Origin: Pseudomonadota bacterium
Lineage (GTDB): Bacteria > Desulfobacterota > Anaeroferrophillalia > Anaeroferrophillales > Tharpellaceae
Assembly: GCA_030641485.1 (NCBI GenBank)
Contig: DAOWHJ010000033.1
Coordinates: 1-15,927, forward strand
DNA length: 15,927 nt
Reading direction: 5' to 3'
Below the pieces are notes generated by a model. The model made no database searches. It was not told where the DNA came from and saw only the letters and a program-made list of their open reading frames with translations. Positions 6,030 through 13,694 of the stretch are shown one piece after another. A program made the position numbers and the translations under genes. Numbering within the stretch: the first letter of the stretch is position 1; each line of letters begins with the position of its first letter.

Positions 6030-7771
6030 TGAAACGTCTGATTTTTGCTATTTTAGCTCTGTTGAGCTCTCCGGCACTGGTTTCCGCTGCTGAAGAGGCT
6101 GCTAAGAATATCTATAAATTTGAACCATCTAAAGCTCTCTCGATGTATGGCTTGATCTACACGGTTCTTATGGTTGTTGTTTTTCTCTATGTTGGTTACC
6201 TATCCCAGAAAAAAACCTCTACCACCGACGATTACTACACTGCTGGCCGTGGTATTGGGGCCCTCTCTAATGGTTTGGCGATGACCTCAAACTTTTTGAG
6301 TCTGGCAACATTTCTCGGTTTCACCGCTTTGATCTGGAAACTCCAGTTCCTTCTGGTGGCCTTCGTTATGGCCTGGATGGGCGGATTTGTCATGATCTCA
6401 ATCGGGGTTGCTCCGAGCTTGCGGCGCTGGGGTAAATTCACCAGTATGCAGTTTATCGGTGAGCGTTACGGTACCGCTGCCAAGATCATTTCAGTTTGCT
6501 GTATGATTCTCCTGGCCCAGCTCTATCTCATCGGTCAGATGAAGGGTGTTGGTAATATCTTCCAGGTTATGTTCCACTGGGATTACACAACTGGTTTGGT
6601 TATCGGTGGTATCGTTGTTACTGCTTATGTTACGATTGGTGGGATGTATGGTCTCTCCTACAACCAGACTCTGCAGGCAGTTATCTTAGGTCTGGCTTTG
6701 ATCTTCCCGACTACCATTATTCTAATGAAGATGGGTGCCGGGGCCGGGGCAATTTTCCCGCCATTTGGATACGCCAAGCTGGTTCCGTCGATGTTGGAGC
6801 AGCTTCCGACCTACTTTGACCCCTTTACTACGGTAATGGGCAAGATTCCGTTGACATTTAAGTATTACACCGCGATCTTCTTAAGTCTGAGTTTTGGTAC
6901 AATCGGACTTCCGCATATCGCTATGCGTTACTTTACGGCTCCTTCAGTTCGTGAAGGTAAAAAGGCGACTCTTTGGGGAATTCTTTTTATCGGTATGGTC
7001 TTTCTGACTACTTTCGCGATCGGTTTTGCTGCTAAACTTTACACTGTTGATGTACTTGCCAAACAGGGTCTTGCACTTAATCCGAAAGATGCAGATATTC
7101 TGGTTGTCGTAATGAGTCAGGCGTTCGCTCCGGCTTGGATCGCAGCTTTGCCGATTGCTGGTGCGATGGCGGCTGGCCTTTCCACCATTGGTGGTCTTTT
7201 GATGGTTATTGGTACCGGTATCGGTCACGATATCTACACCACCATCTCTCCGAATGCTACTGAAGAGAAGAAGATGAAGATGGGTCTCCTCTTTACCGCA
7301 ATTGGTGGCTTGGCGACTATCGGTATGGCTTTGAATCCGCCGAAGTTCCTCTTGACCAGTGTTATCTGGGCCTTCGTCGTTGCCGCATCAACCTTTACCC
7401 CAGTCCTGATTCTCGGAATCTGGTGGAAGGGCGCCAACAAAATTGGCGCTAACTTAGGCATGGTCGTTGGTGCTTTCCTTTCCGTTACCTTGTGGTGGAC
7501 TAAAGGTAAACTTTTTGGTTTCCAGTTCATTAACATGGGTCCGATTGGTTACCTGATGGGTGGTATCTTCAGTGCTTCTGCGGCCTGGTTTATTACGGTT
7601 GTTGCCAGTCTTGCCACTGGTGGTGAAAAAGACGAAGAAATTCGTCGGGTTGTTGACCGGATTCACGGTTGGAATGACTATAGTGAAGAGCGTTACTCCG
7701 GTAACACCTTTGCGATCTGTTGTGCCCTGGTTGCTTTAGGCATGATGGTCTGGTCGACGATGCCTTACTAA
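6029..7771 (+). CDS. sodium:solute symporter, ActP (acetate permease)-like
   Basis: A 580-residue inner-membrane transporter of the SSS family (TC 2.A.21). It begins with a cleavable signal peptide (M-K-R-L-I-F..., cleavage after A-L-V-S-A near residue 21), as ActP does, followed by about 13 transmembrane helices. Family marks include D-D-Y-Y-T-A-G-R-G (67-75), N-G-L-A-M-T-S-N-F-L-S-L-A-T-F-L-G in the first core helix, the helix-8 neighbourhood G-L-P-H-I-A-M-R-Y-F-T (293-303), and G-I-G-H-D-I-Y in the second inverted repeat. The closest family relation I can argue is acetate/short-chain carboxylate uptake driven by Na+ or H+. Location downstream of two acyl-CoA ligases fits an acid uptake and activation role. 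A different monocarboxylate (propionate, pyruvate, lactate) is possible. It forms a two-gene operon with the small subunit and is closed by a strong terminator. Confidence 0.88.
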   Translation: MKRLIFAILALLSSPALVSAAEEAAKNIYKFEPSKALSMYGLIYTVLMVVVFLYVGYLSQKKTSTTDDYYTAGRGIGALSNGLAMTSNFLSLATFLGFTALIWKLQFLLVAFVMAWMGGFVMISIGVAPSLRRWGKFTSMQFIGERYGTAAKIISVCCMILLAQLYLIGQMKGVGNIFQVMFHWDYTTGLVIGGIVVTAYVTIGGMYGLSYNQTLQAVILGLALIFPTTIILMKMGAGAGAIFPPFGYAKLVPSMLEQLPTYFDPFTTVMGKIPLTFKYYTAIFLSLSFGTIGLPHIAMRYFTAPSVREGKKATLWGILFIGMVFLTTFAIGFAAKLYTVDVLAKQGLALNPKDADILVVVMSQAFAPAWIAALPIAGAMAAGLSTIGGLLMVIGTGIGHDIYTTISPNATEEKKMKMGLLFTAIGGLATIGMALNPPKFLLTSVIWAFVVAASTFTPVLILGIWWKGANKIGANLGMVVGAFLSVTLWWTKGKLFGFQFINMGPIGYLMGGIFSASAAWFITVVASLATGGEKDEEIRRVVDRIHGWNDYSEERYSGNTFAICCALVALGMMVWSTMPY

Positions 7772-7810
7772 GACAATAAGTTGATAACTTATTCGTTTTA
7801 GCGTATAACC

Positions 7811-7845
7811 AAAAAGAGGGGGGATGTAAATCCCCCCTCTTTTTT
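7811..7845 (+). terminator. strong terminator of the symporter operon
   Basis: A perfect 15-bp stem (7811-7825 with 7830-7844) with a GTAA loop, A-rich on the 5' side and ending in TTTTTT, so it could act on both strands. A smaller hairpin AATAAGTT/AACTTATT (7775-7793) lies between the stop codon and the terminator. Confidence 0.95.
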
Positions 7846-7889
7846 AGATTGTTCACATTACTAATTTATTTGTAACTTCCAATTAACGG

Positions 7890-7960
7890 TTCTTGGCCAC
7901 AGACCCACACAGACATAGTGCTTTTGTCCGCTGTTGTCTGTGTGGGTCTGTGGCTAAGAA
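7890..7960. repeat. long near-perfect inverted repeat (26-bp arms)
   Basis: Arms 7890-7915 and 7935-7960 are reverse complements at 25 of 26 positions, the exception being a G-U type pair, around a 19-base loop. The arm core GCCACAGACCCACACAGACA resembles the CACAG-rich intergenic repeats common in this bacterial group; another lies near 10363. An A-rich run (7956-7965) follows on the plus strand, so on the minus strand the hairpin is preceded by a T-rich run rather than followed by one. It is therefore not a simple terminator. It is probably a dispersed palindromic extragenic element. Confidence 0.85.
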
Positions 7961-7998
7961 AAAAAGCGGCACTACGTTACTTCTAAATGTGTTGCTGC

Positions 7999-8043
7999 GA
8001 TAGCGGTCTGAAGACGCTATTCAGTGCAGTGCCTGCAACTGCA
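7999..8043 (+). other. two small hairpins in the leader of the Yip1-like gene
   Basis: Hairpin 1 pairs 7999-8008 with 8013-8021 with one bulged G. Hairpin 2 is TGCAGT (8025-8030) with ACTGCA (8038-8043). They lie 50-100 bases before the start codon. No known riboswitch class was recognised, and pairing may be fortuitous. Confidence 0.3.
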
Positions 8044-8094
8044 ATATGTCCCCTGCTTCAGTAGGTTACCTTATTTTTGTCCAGGAATTTAATT

Positions 8095-8679
8095 ATGTTG
8101 TTTGCCGACCTTTTATTGCTCCGTGATCGACCCTATCGCTACGCCAGTTCAGACCAGGCTTCATCCTGGCTATTGCCACTTATCCTGCTGAGCATAGGCT
8201 CCTTGTATGGTTTTTTAGTCGCTTTTTTCCAAAGAAGTATCGGGGGGATGATTCACGGGATTGAGTTGAGTCAGATTTCGGATAAGATTCTCTTTGGTGG
8301 GAATATGATCGCCGGAATTTTTATTATCCTGATTTTTCATGGCGGTGTGACAATGATGGTCTGGCTGATGGCGAAAGGGGTCGGTGGGCCTGGGCGTTTG
8401 TCGGTACTCTATCGAACGACCGCTTTTCTCTTGCCTGCAATTCTTCCGGCTCTGCCATTTCTTGCGGCTGACAATGCCTTGGCAGGTGACGTAGCTCTGT
8501 CAATTCTGCCCTTTGGGGTCATTTATGTACCGCTTGCAATTTGGGCCTCTGTCTCCCTGATGGCGGGGCTCTATCATACATTCCGCATTACTCAGCAGGT
8601 TGATGTGAAACGTAGTGCTTTTGCAGTTTTTCTGGTCCTGTTTTTCTCCTTTGCAGTGTTAATGCTCTGTGGTTTCTAG
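8095..8679 (+). CDS. Yip1-family integral membrane protein of unknown function
   Basis: A 194-residue protein. The frame is open to a TTG at 8077, but the ATG at 8095 has AGGAA eight bases upstream and is preferred. A short amphipathic N-terminus (L-L-R-D-R-P-Y-R-Y) precedes five predicted membrane helices, at about residues 26-46, 69-93, 106-125, 135-160 and 175-193. The pattern of an N-terminal 'P-x-x-x-F/Y' segment, a Ser/Gly-rich first helix and a G-G-x-G-xx-xx-L loop before the third helix (G-V-G-G-P-G-R-L-S) is that of bacterial Yip1/YIP1-domain proteins. Their biochemical role is unknown. The gene stands alone and runs toward the glycosyltransferase, with 28 bases between the stop codons. 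Confidence 0.65.
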   Translation: MLFADLLLLRDRPYRYASSDQASSWLLPLILLSIGSLYGFLVAFFQRSIGGMIHGIELSQISDKILFGGNMIAGIFIILIFHGGVTMMVWLMAKGVGGPGRLSVLYRTTAFLLPAILPALPFLAADNALAGDVALSILPFGVIYVPLAIWASVSLMAGLYHTFRITQQVDVKRSAFAVFLVLFFSFAVLMLCGF

Positions 8680-8707
8680 ACTAATTCAGCTCTAGCGGGT
8701 TCAACTT

Positions 8708-10315
8708 TCACGGTGCAGGTTTCAGAGAGAAGAGTGTTATAGTACCATACTTTTCAGCCTCTTTCTGCCACTTTGCCATTATTCCCAATTTGTTGCCTTG
8801 TAAGTTTCGTTTTTTGAGCAAGTCTAAAAAGTGTTGGCGTCCGCCATCCCGATCTGAAAGAATCAGATAGTCGCACCCAGAATTGAAAATGTTATCAGGT
8901 TTGAGGTTGTCAACCTTGAGGATAGTACAGTTATTCCAGGGGTTGACGGTGCCGTTATGGTCAATATGGGCGTAGAAATGGGTAAGGAGAATTTTATCCG
9001 AGGTCCCGCATATCGTAACGGCCTTATCTTTTGCAAGTTGGTTTCTTAATATCCCGCCAAACTCCTTAAATACAACTGAACGGCTTAAATGTGAGCTTTT
9101 GCTGATTTGTGGCAGAGCTGCTGCCAGTATGAAGAGTGGGATTAAAACATAACTCAACCTGGATAAAGTGGGGGTTAATCGTTGTGCAAGTTCTTGTAGA
9201 CGTCTAGCACCAAATCCTACTAAAATAAGCCCCGGAAAATAGATAAATGCGACAAATCGTTCGCAGCCGCACCAGTTTAGAAAAATCTGCATATAGATGA
9301 GAAGTATGCCGCTTGAGATTAGAACTAAAAGGTAGGTGAGGGCCGGCTGTCTGAAAGGTCTACTTGGCGGAGCACTCGGTCTCTTTATCATACCAAAAAG
9401 TGTTAGTAGAAAAAATATTATTCCAAAAGTTTTTAGCAGTGAATGGGCTGTGACCCCAAGTCCCAAAAGCCAAAGGAAATCTTTAACTTCACTGAAAAAA
9501 TAGGGCACAGTTCCAGATGGTGGAATATCTTCCAGTTGATTTAAGGCATCCCTGAGCCAGTTAAAACGGTCGATAGCGGCAAAAATGCGATTATCTACGC
9601 CTTGAGTAAGGGTGTCAGCAAGGTTAATGTTTGTTACTCCCAATAAGCAGCAGGCTAGTAGGCAAAGCGGGAGAAAATAGGCTAGAATATTGCGAGTTGT
9701 GCGGGATCTTGAGTGAAGTATAAGCCATAATCCTGTCAGCAGTAGCGGCAGTGCACCTTCGATGCGGCTCCAGGCGGCCAGCAGGAAGCTGATTGCCGTA
9801 ATGCTAAGAAGCAGCCAGGTTGGCTTTTCAAGTTTGAGAAAGCGACAAAAACAGAAAAGCCCAAGCGTTAGAAAAAACCAGAATTGTGGCCCCCTGATAA
9901 TTTGGCTCGAGAGTTCAACAAATAGGGGGGAGGCCGTATAAAATATAACTATTACTATCGAAGTAGACTTGTCCCAGAATAGTCGGCTTAAGTAATAGAG
10001 AGGAATTATAGTGAGGAGGCTGAAACCGAGCGAGAGAAGCTGAGCGCTCAAAACCCAGTTGCCAATAAGATGAAAAATCCCGGCGATCAGGTATGAGATG
10101 TTGGTGAGGTAGGGGTAGAGCTCAAGAAATTTATTGCCCTCCTGCAGGTAGAGAGCTTTTGCTTGGAGAATATAGGCTATGCCGTCCGAGTTTATCAGAG
10201 GTTCATTAAAAAAGGGGATCAAACGTAACCCCAGGGCGACTATAAGAAGCGGCCCTAAAGGTAGTATTAATTCGTGCCAGAAATAAATTTTATCGTTACT
10301 GTTTTCTATCATCAT
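8708..10315 (-). CDS. GT-C fold glycosyltransferase, ArnT/PMT (GT39-like), inner membrane
   Basis: A 535-residue polytopic protein. About ten membrane helices occupy residues 15-410, followed by a roughly 130-residue soluble C-terminal region. The first extracytoplasmic loop carries the acidic residue expected of the GT-C superfamily, D44 in N-E-P-L-I-N-S-D-G-I-A-Y, followed by Y-I-L-Q-A-K-A-L. These enzymes use polyprenyl-phosphate sugars to glycosylate lipids or proteins on the periplasmic face. The donor and acceptor cannot be read from sequence. The C-terminal domain (containing I-C-G-T-S-D-K and D-Y-L-I-L-S-D-R-D-G-G) is typical of the periplasmic domain of this group. The start is one of two adjacent ATG codons (10313 or 10310); no clear ribosome-binding site precedes them. 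It is the only minus-strand gene in the window and has no glycan-related neighbour here. Confidence 0.8.
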   Translation of the reverse strand: MMIENSNDKIYFWHELILPLGPLLIVALGLRLIPFFNEPLINSDGIAYILQAKALYLQEGNKFLELYPYLTNISYLIAGIFHLIGNWVLSAQLLSLGFSLLTIIPLYYLSRLFWDKSTSIVIVIFYTASPLFVELSSQIIRGPQFWFFLTLGLFCFCRFLKLEKPTWLLLSITAISFLLAAWSRIEGALPLLLTGLWLILHSRSRTTRNILAYFLPLCLLACCLLGVTNINLADTLTQGVDNRIFAAIDRFNWLRDALNQLEDIPPSGTVPYFFSEVKDFLWLLGLGVTAHSLLKTFGIIFFLLTLFGMIKRPSAPPSRPFRQPALTYLLVLISSGILLIYMQIFLNWCGCERFVAFIYFPGLILVGFGARRLQELAQRLTPTLSRLSYVLIPLFILAAALPQISKSSHLSRSVVFKEFGGILRNQLAKDKAVTICGTSDKILLTHFYAHIDHNGTVNPWNNCTILKVDNLKPDNIFNSGCDYLILSDRDGGRQHFLDLLKKRNLQGNKLGIMAKWQKEAEKYGTITLFSLKPAP

Positions 10316-10362
10316 GGATATTTCATCGTAAATATTCGACGACGGTCATTGAAATCTTACTT

Positions 10363-10397
10363 TAGCCACAGAGAACACAGGATTCACAGAGGAAAAC
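10363..10397. repeat. CACAG-rich intergenic repeat with 9-bp period
   Basis: CACAG occurs at 10367, 10376 and 10385, exactly nine bases apart, inside a TTAGCCACAGAG...ACAGAGGAAAA context. A reverse-oriented, decayed partner (GTGTCTGTGCTCT) lies at 10467-10479. It shares the GCCACAGA core with the inverted repeat at 7890-7960, suggesting two members of one dispersed family. Confidence 0.6.
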
Positions 10398-10617
10398 CTA
10401 CAGTTCTTTGTGGTAATTAACAGCTTAATTTACAATGGCTGATTTATAGTTTAACTTCTTCAGCGTAGTGTCTGTGCTCTAATTCTGCGAGAAAGTATTA
10501 GCATTACAATCATCTTGTTACTATCAGAAAGTTGCTGGTTATGCAATTATTTTCCCGGTTCCATACTGGCTGGATGATCGCCAGAAAAAGAGCTTAAAAA
10601 TACTCAGGGTTTATCTC

Positions 10618-10646
10618 TTGACATTCTCCAGCGCTCTGTGTAGACC
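10618..10646 (+). promoter_or_regulatory. candidate promoter of the six-gene operon
   Basis: A perfect TTGACA (10618-10623), a 17-base spacer and TAGACC (10641-10646). The -10 matches only three positions, similar in quality to the tRNA promoter at 1118. The leader would be about 90 bases. Confidence 0.35.
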
Positions 10647-10743
10647 GGATATTCCAATTGGTTTTTTAGTGCTCTTAAGAAGTACTCTCGGTTGTTGGTA
10701 CAGGCTAGCGTTAGGTCTGTTAATAGTATGAGGTGTGTCAGGT

Positions 10744-11217
10744 ATGAGTGAAAGTGACATTTCAATTAATGCTCTGGGCGAGTGGTGGTATGATGGGGCA
10801 AAGATTATCCATCCTGAGGTGCTAAAATTATTTAAAAATTCATTGACGATTGACTCGATAGGTGGTGAGTATTTTATCGACTATCAAGGCAAGCGAGTTC
10901 CGGTGAAAGTTGCCAGGACGCCCTACTTTATTCGTGATGTTGCGCTCGAAACGGATCAAGTGGGAAACCTCATAGGTGTGATGTTAGAGGTTGACGATGG
11001 CAGCCAGGAATTGCTTGACCCGGAGAGTTTAACCCTTGATGATGAAGGGGTCCTTAAAGTTAAGATAAAGGCGGGTCAATTTGCGGCGCGTTGTTTGTCT
11101 GCGGCTCATTTTCGGATTGCAGAACTACTTGAAGAAGATAGCGAAGGTAATTTCTTTATTGAGATTAACCATAGTAGATTTAACTTAAATGAAAAAGGAG
11201 AGGGTGAAAATGAGTGA
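10744..11217 (+). CDS. DUF1285-like protein, first gene of the operon
   Basis: A 157-residue soluble acidic protein. An in-frame GTG at 10735 exists, but GAGGT (10730-10734) lies directly against it and nine bases before the ATG at 10744, so the ATG is preferred. The opening G-E-W-W-Y-D-G-A-K-I-I-H-P-E-V-L-K-L-F, then G-G-E-Y-F-I-D-Y and K-V-A-R-T-P-Y-F-I, follow the DUF1285 pattern (W-x-x-x-G-x-P-I ... L-F ... Y-x-L-x-x-P-x-E-K-V-x-I-x-V-x-D-x-P-F). The C-terminal segment (residues 108-150) is compatible with it. The function of DUF1285 is unknown. There are no cysteine clusters, signal peptide or membrane helix. It overlaps the next gene by eight bases. The family call is by eye from motif order. 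Confidence 0.55.
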   Translation: MSESDISINALGEWWYDGAKIIHPEVLKLFKNSLTIDSIGGEYFIDYQGKRVPVKVARTPYFIRDVALETDQVGNLIGVMLEVDDGSQELLDPESLTLDDEGVLKVKIKAGQFAARCLSAAHFRIAELLEEDSEGNFFIEINHSRFNLNEKGEGENE

Positions 11218-11956
11218 TATGAGTAAGATTATAAGTGAGGCTGATGATGCACTTTTAGTTAAAATGGTCATGGATTCGTTTCGGCGTACAATTGTCCATT
11301 ACGGTTATTGGCTTTCTCAGGTTGAGCACCAGCTGGGTGCTGAAAAAGCCGCCGCAGTTGAAAAAAATGCTTGGGATATGAGTGTCGGTAACCAGTTAAA
11401 ACGTTTGGGGAAAATCTTCGGCTTTGAGGTCAAGGATGGGATTCCGACTTACCTTAATAAGCTTTCGCGTGAAGAGTTACTCGATCTTTTGAAAAATCTT
11501 GGGGTTAACTGGCTTGCCAATGATGGTATCTGGTTCCAGGCGGTTGAAAAAGAGCACGGTATGAATGACGCGAAGCGCTGTAATGATTCCTGTTGGACCC
11601 GTTACTCCCCATATGAGGCGGAGCGGATTAAAGAGCTTCTTGAACTCCCAGACAATGGTGGGGTAGCAGCCTTGAAAAAAGCCTTAGCCTTCAGAATGTA
11701 TGCTTTGATTAATAAGCAGTCAATTGAGGATGTTGATGAAAAAACCATTATTTTTCGCATGAATGAGTGCCGGGTGCAGGTTGCCAGGCAGCGTAAAGGA
11801 TTGGAAGACTATCCTTGCAAATCTGCAGGTATGGTGGAGTATCCTTACTTTGCTCGGACCATTGACTCTCGGATTAAGACCGAATGTATCGGCTGTCCAC
11901 CCGATGCCCACCCCAAAGAGTGGTTCTGCGCTTGGAAGTTTACGGTGGTCGAGTAG
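11210..11956 (+). CDS. DUF6125-like cytosolic protein with a C-terminal cysteine cluster
   Basis: A 248-residue soluble protein. The ATG at 11210 has GGAG nine bases upstream and overlaps the previous stop; upstream starts lack this. Residues 10-110 are helical. The C-terminal 65 residues carry the conserved pattern M-N-E-C-R-V-Q-V-A-R-x-R-K-G-L ... Y-P-C-K ... E-Y-x-x-F-A ... I-D-S-R-I-K-T-E-C-I-G-C-P-P-D ... C-A-W. Cysteines are C124, C128, C187, C203, C226, C229 and C240. C226-X2-C229-X10-C240, together with C187 and C203, could bind zinc or an iron-sulfur cluster. This signature occurs in a 'cytosolic protein' family of anaerobes (DUF6125, distantly related to the ATC-hydrolase group). 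No reaction is established. The position between DUF1285-like and DUF2889 genes gives the only context. Confidence 0.6.
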   Translation: MSDMSKIISEADDALLVKMVMDSFRRTIVHYGYWLSQVEHQLGAEKAAAVEKNAWDMSVGNQLKRLGKIFGFEVKDGIPTYLNKLSREELLDLLKNLGVNWLANDGIWFQAVEKEHGMNDAKRCNDSCWTRYSPYEAERIKELLELPDNGGVAALKKALAFRMYALINKQSIEDVDEKTIIFRMNECRVQVARQRKGLEDYPCKSAGMVEYPYFARTIDSRIKTECIGCPPDAHPKEWFCAWKFTVVE

Positions 11957-11968
11957 CTGAGGGGCATT

Positions 11969-12487
11969 ATGGCAAATAATATTCTTAAATTTTCCCTAAA
12001 CCGCTCGACTAACGTCGAGAAGTTGGCAGACGGCAACTTGCTTTCGGTTTGCCGCTTACGGGATAGCTTTAGTGATGCTGAGATTCGGATGGTGGTCAAA
12101 ATGCCTGATCTTGAGATTGCTGAGATCTCCGGTAATTTTCGCCACGCTTATCTTGATGAGGTCGAGGTCCTGAATGACTTACTCCAGAAACTTCTGGGAG
12201 TTCGGGTCGGGGCTGGAATGTTAAAAATTATCAAGGGCTTGCTCGGGAGTGCCGAGAATCTTGACCAAATCACCTACATGGTTGAGGAGGCTTGTCACGG
12301 GGTTATTCTCCATCTGACGAAAAAGGTTTTGCTTAAGGCCCCCGATGACGAGGCGGGCCAGCAGATCTTTTATTCAAAAATGGTGAAAAAAAGTATTCGT
12401 CTTTATGATCGTTGTGCGGCGTTTGCTAAAGGTTCACCTCTGGTCGCGGAGCTTGAAGCGGAAAAGCGGGCTGGAGGTGAACTGTGA
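11969..12487 (+). CDS. DUF2889 family protein
   Basis: A 172-residue soluble protein, starting 12 bases after the previous stop with GAGGGG four bases upstream. The pattern matches DUF2889: an N-terminal strand pair with R-L-R-D-S-F-S-D-A-E, the core E-I-A-E-I-S-G-N-F-R, then L-L-G-V-R-V-G-A-G-M-L-K-I-I-K-G-L-L-G and a helix M-V-E-E-A-C-H-G-V. The family is uncharacterised; members sit near acyl-CoA and aromatic catabolism genes in several proteobacteria, from memory. The stop overlaps the GTG start of the next gene (GTGA), indicating coupled translation. The first 120 residues can be aligned by eye with the N-terminal domain of the next protein, so the pair looks like an old tandem duplication. 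Confidence 0.7.
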   Translation: MANNILKFSLNRSTNVEKLADGNLLSVCRLRDSFSDAEIRMVVKMPDLEIAEISGNFRHAYLDEVEVLNDLLQKLLGVRVGAGMLKIIKGLLGSAENLDQITYMVEEACHGVILHLTKKVLLKAPDDEAGQQIFYSKMVKKSIRLYDRCAAFAKGSPLVAELEAEKRAGGEL

Positions 12488-13668
12488 TTTCTGAATTTAA
12501 CCGGAATAAAGTAGTTGACGTTGCGCGCCTTGATGACGATACACTCGTTGTCCATGGCATCCTGGATGACTCGATTTATAGTCTTGAGCTCGATTTTAAG
12601 GTTCAGGTAAGTGACTTGACCTGTTTTGAGATTGGCGGCCGCTGGCTCCGCTGGACGACCCCTGAATGTCCCAAAGCCTTGGATTTTTTGGCTCAGGCAG
12701 AAGGTTTTTGCCTAGCTTGCGGGATCGATGAGAAGATTCATAAAACTATCGGTCGTAGTTCTTGTCGTCATTTTGCCAACCTCTTTATTGAGTGCGCTTA
12801 TGCGGTGCGGGAAACCGTTAAGTTGATGCGCTGGCAGGCGGCAAAATCGAGTGGTTCAAAACTTTCGTGTAAGGATTTTTTAGCGCAGGAAAAAAGTGCT
12901 GACGGAAGTCTGCCCAAAGAGTTGTCGGTAGAAGTAGAAGTGAAGTCTGAGGCAATAACGACAACAACAAATGCGGTCAGCGTCCCTGTCGTGGGGCCCT
13001 CTAAAAAGCCGCTTGCAACGGTCAATCTTGGTGGCGCTGGTTTTATTGTCGACTTACATCTACATACTGCACCAGCTTCACCATGTGCATCAGACTCTGT
13101 CGATGCAATGATTGTCGAGGCTAAGCGAATTGGTCTGAATGGGGTCTGTCTTACCGATCATAACTATCTCTGGTCGCCTGAAGATATTCAGGCCTTGCGA
13201 GAAAAACATGATTTTCTCATCCTGCGTGCCAATGAAATTGTCACCGAACAGGGTGATATGCTGGTCTTCGGTTTTTATGAGGATGTGCAAGGTATAATTA
13301 AGCTGAAAGAGCTGAAAAAACTGGTTGCAGCGGTGGGCGGGTTTATTGTGGCTGCCCACCCTTTTCGGGGTTTTCTCACTTTCGGGGCTGATGATATCGG
13401 CTTGACCAAAGAGAAGGCAAGTTCCCGAGATATGTTTCAATGGGTTGATGGGGTCGAAAGCTTGAACGGTAAAGTAACTGAGACCGAGAACGGTTTAGCC
13501 CGAGACGTTGCCGTGGGGTTAGGTTTGCCGGCAACCGGCGGCAGTGATGCGCATGACATCTTAAGTGTTGGCCTTTATGCCACTGCTTTTGCACATCCCA
13601 TCAAAAGTGAAGAAGAGCTTTTGGTCGCCCTGAAAGAGGGTAAATATCAACCCGTAACTTTTCGCTAA
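12484..13668 (+). CDS. fusion of a DUF2889-like domain with a PHP-type metallophosphoesterase
   Basis: A 394-residue protein starting with GTG, with GGAGGTG four bases upstream. Residues 5-120 resemble the preceding DUF2889 protein (N-R-N-K-V-V ... L-D-D-S ... F-E-I-G-G-R-W ... C-G-I-D-E-K-I-H-K-T-I-G ... E-C-A-Y-A-V). Residues 125-185 are a low-complexity linker. Residues 188-394 form a PHP domain with complete metal ligands: H192-x-H194 (H-L-H-T), D225-H226 (L-T-D-H-N), E251, H292 (A-A-H-P-F-R), and D355-A-H357 (G-G-S-D-A-H-D). PHP proteins of this length hydrolyse phosphoesters of nucleotides or small molecules using two or three metal ions. The substrate is unknown. The domain order is unusual to me. 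Next gene: 26 bases downstream. Confidence 0.82.
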   Translation: MISEFNRNKVVDVARLDDDTLVVHGILDDSIYSLELDFKVQVSDLTCFEIGGRWLRWTTPECPKALDFLAQAEGFCLACGIDEKIHKTIGRSSCRHFANLFIECAYAVRETVKLMRWQAAKSSGSKLSCKDFLAQEKSADGSLPKELSVEVEVKSEAITTTTNAVSVPVVGPSKKPLATVNLGGAGFIVDLHLHTAPASPCASDSVDAMIVEAKRIGLNGVCLTDHNYLWSPEDIQALREKHDFLILRANEIVTEQGDMLVFGFYEDVQGIIKLKELKKLVAAVGGFIVAAHPFRGFLTFGADDIGLTKEKASSRDMFQWVDGVESLNGKVTETENGLARDVAVGLGLPATGGSDAHDILSVGLYATAFAHPIKSEEELLVALKEGKYQPVTFR

Positions 13669-13694
13669 TGGGCTATAAATTGTAGGAAATTACT

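Larger units (their letters stand above)
10316..10743. other. 428-bp noncoding divergent region
   Basis: This lies between the divergently transcribed glycosyltransferase and the six-gene operon. No plausible gene is present. It contains the CACAG repeat element (10363-10397 and its degenerate inverted partner 10466-10490), a small inverted repeat CTGGC/GCCAG (10565-10583), and a candidate promoter at 10618-10646 for the rightward operon. Confidence 0.6.

Noticed and set aside
10550..10575. Sigma-54-like GG-N10-GC pair before the six-gene operon
   Set aside because: Only the GG and GC dinucleotides are correctly spaced; the rest of both boxes departs from the consensus.
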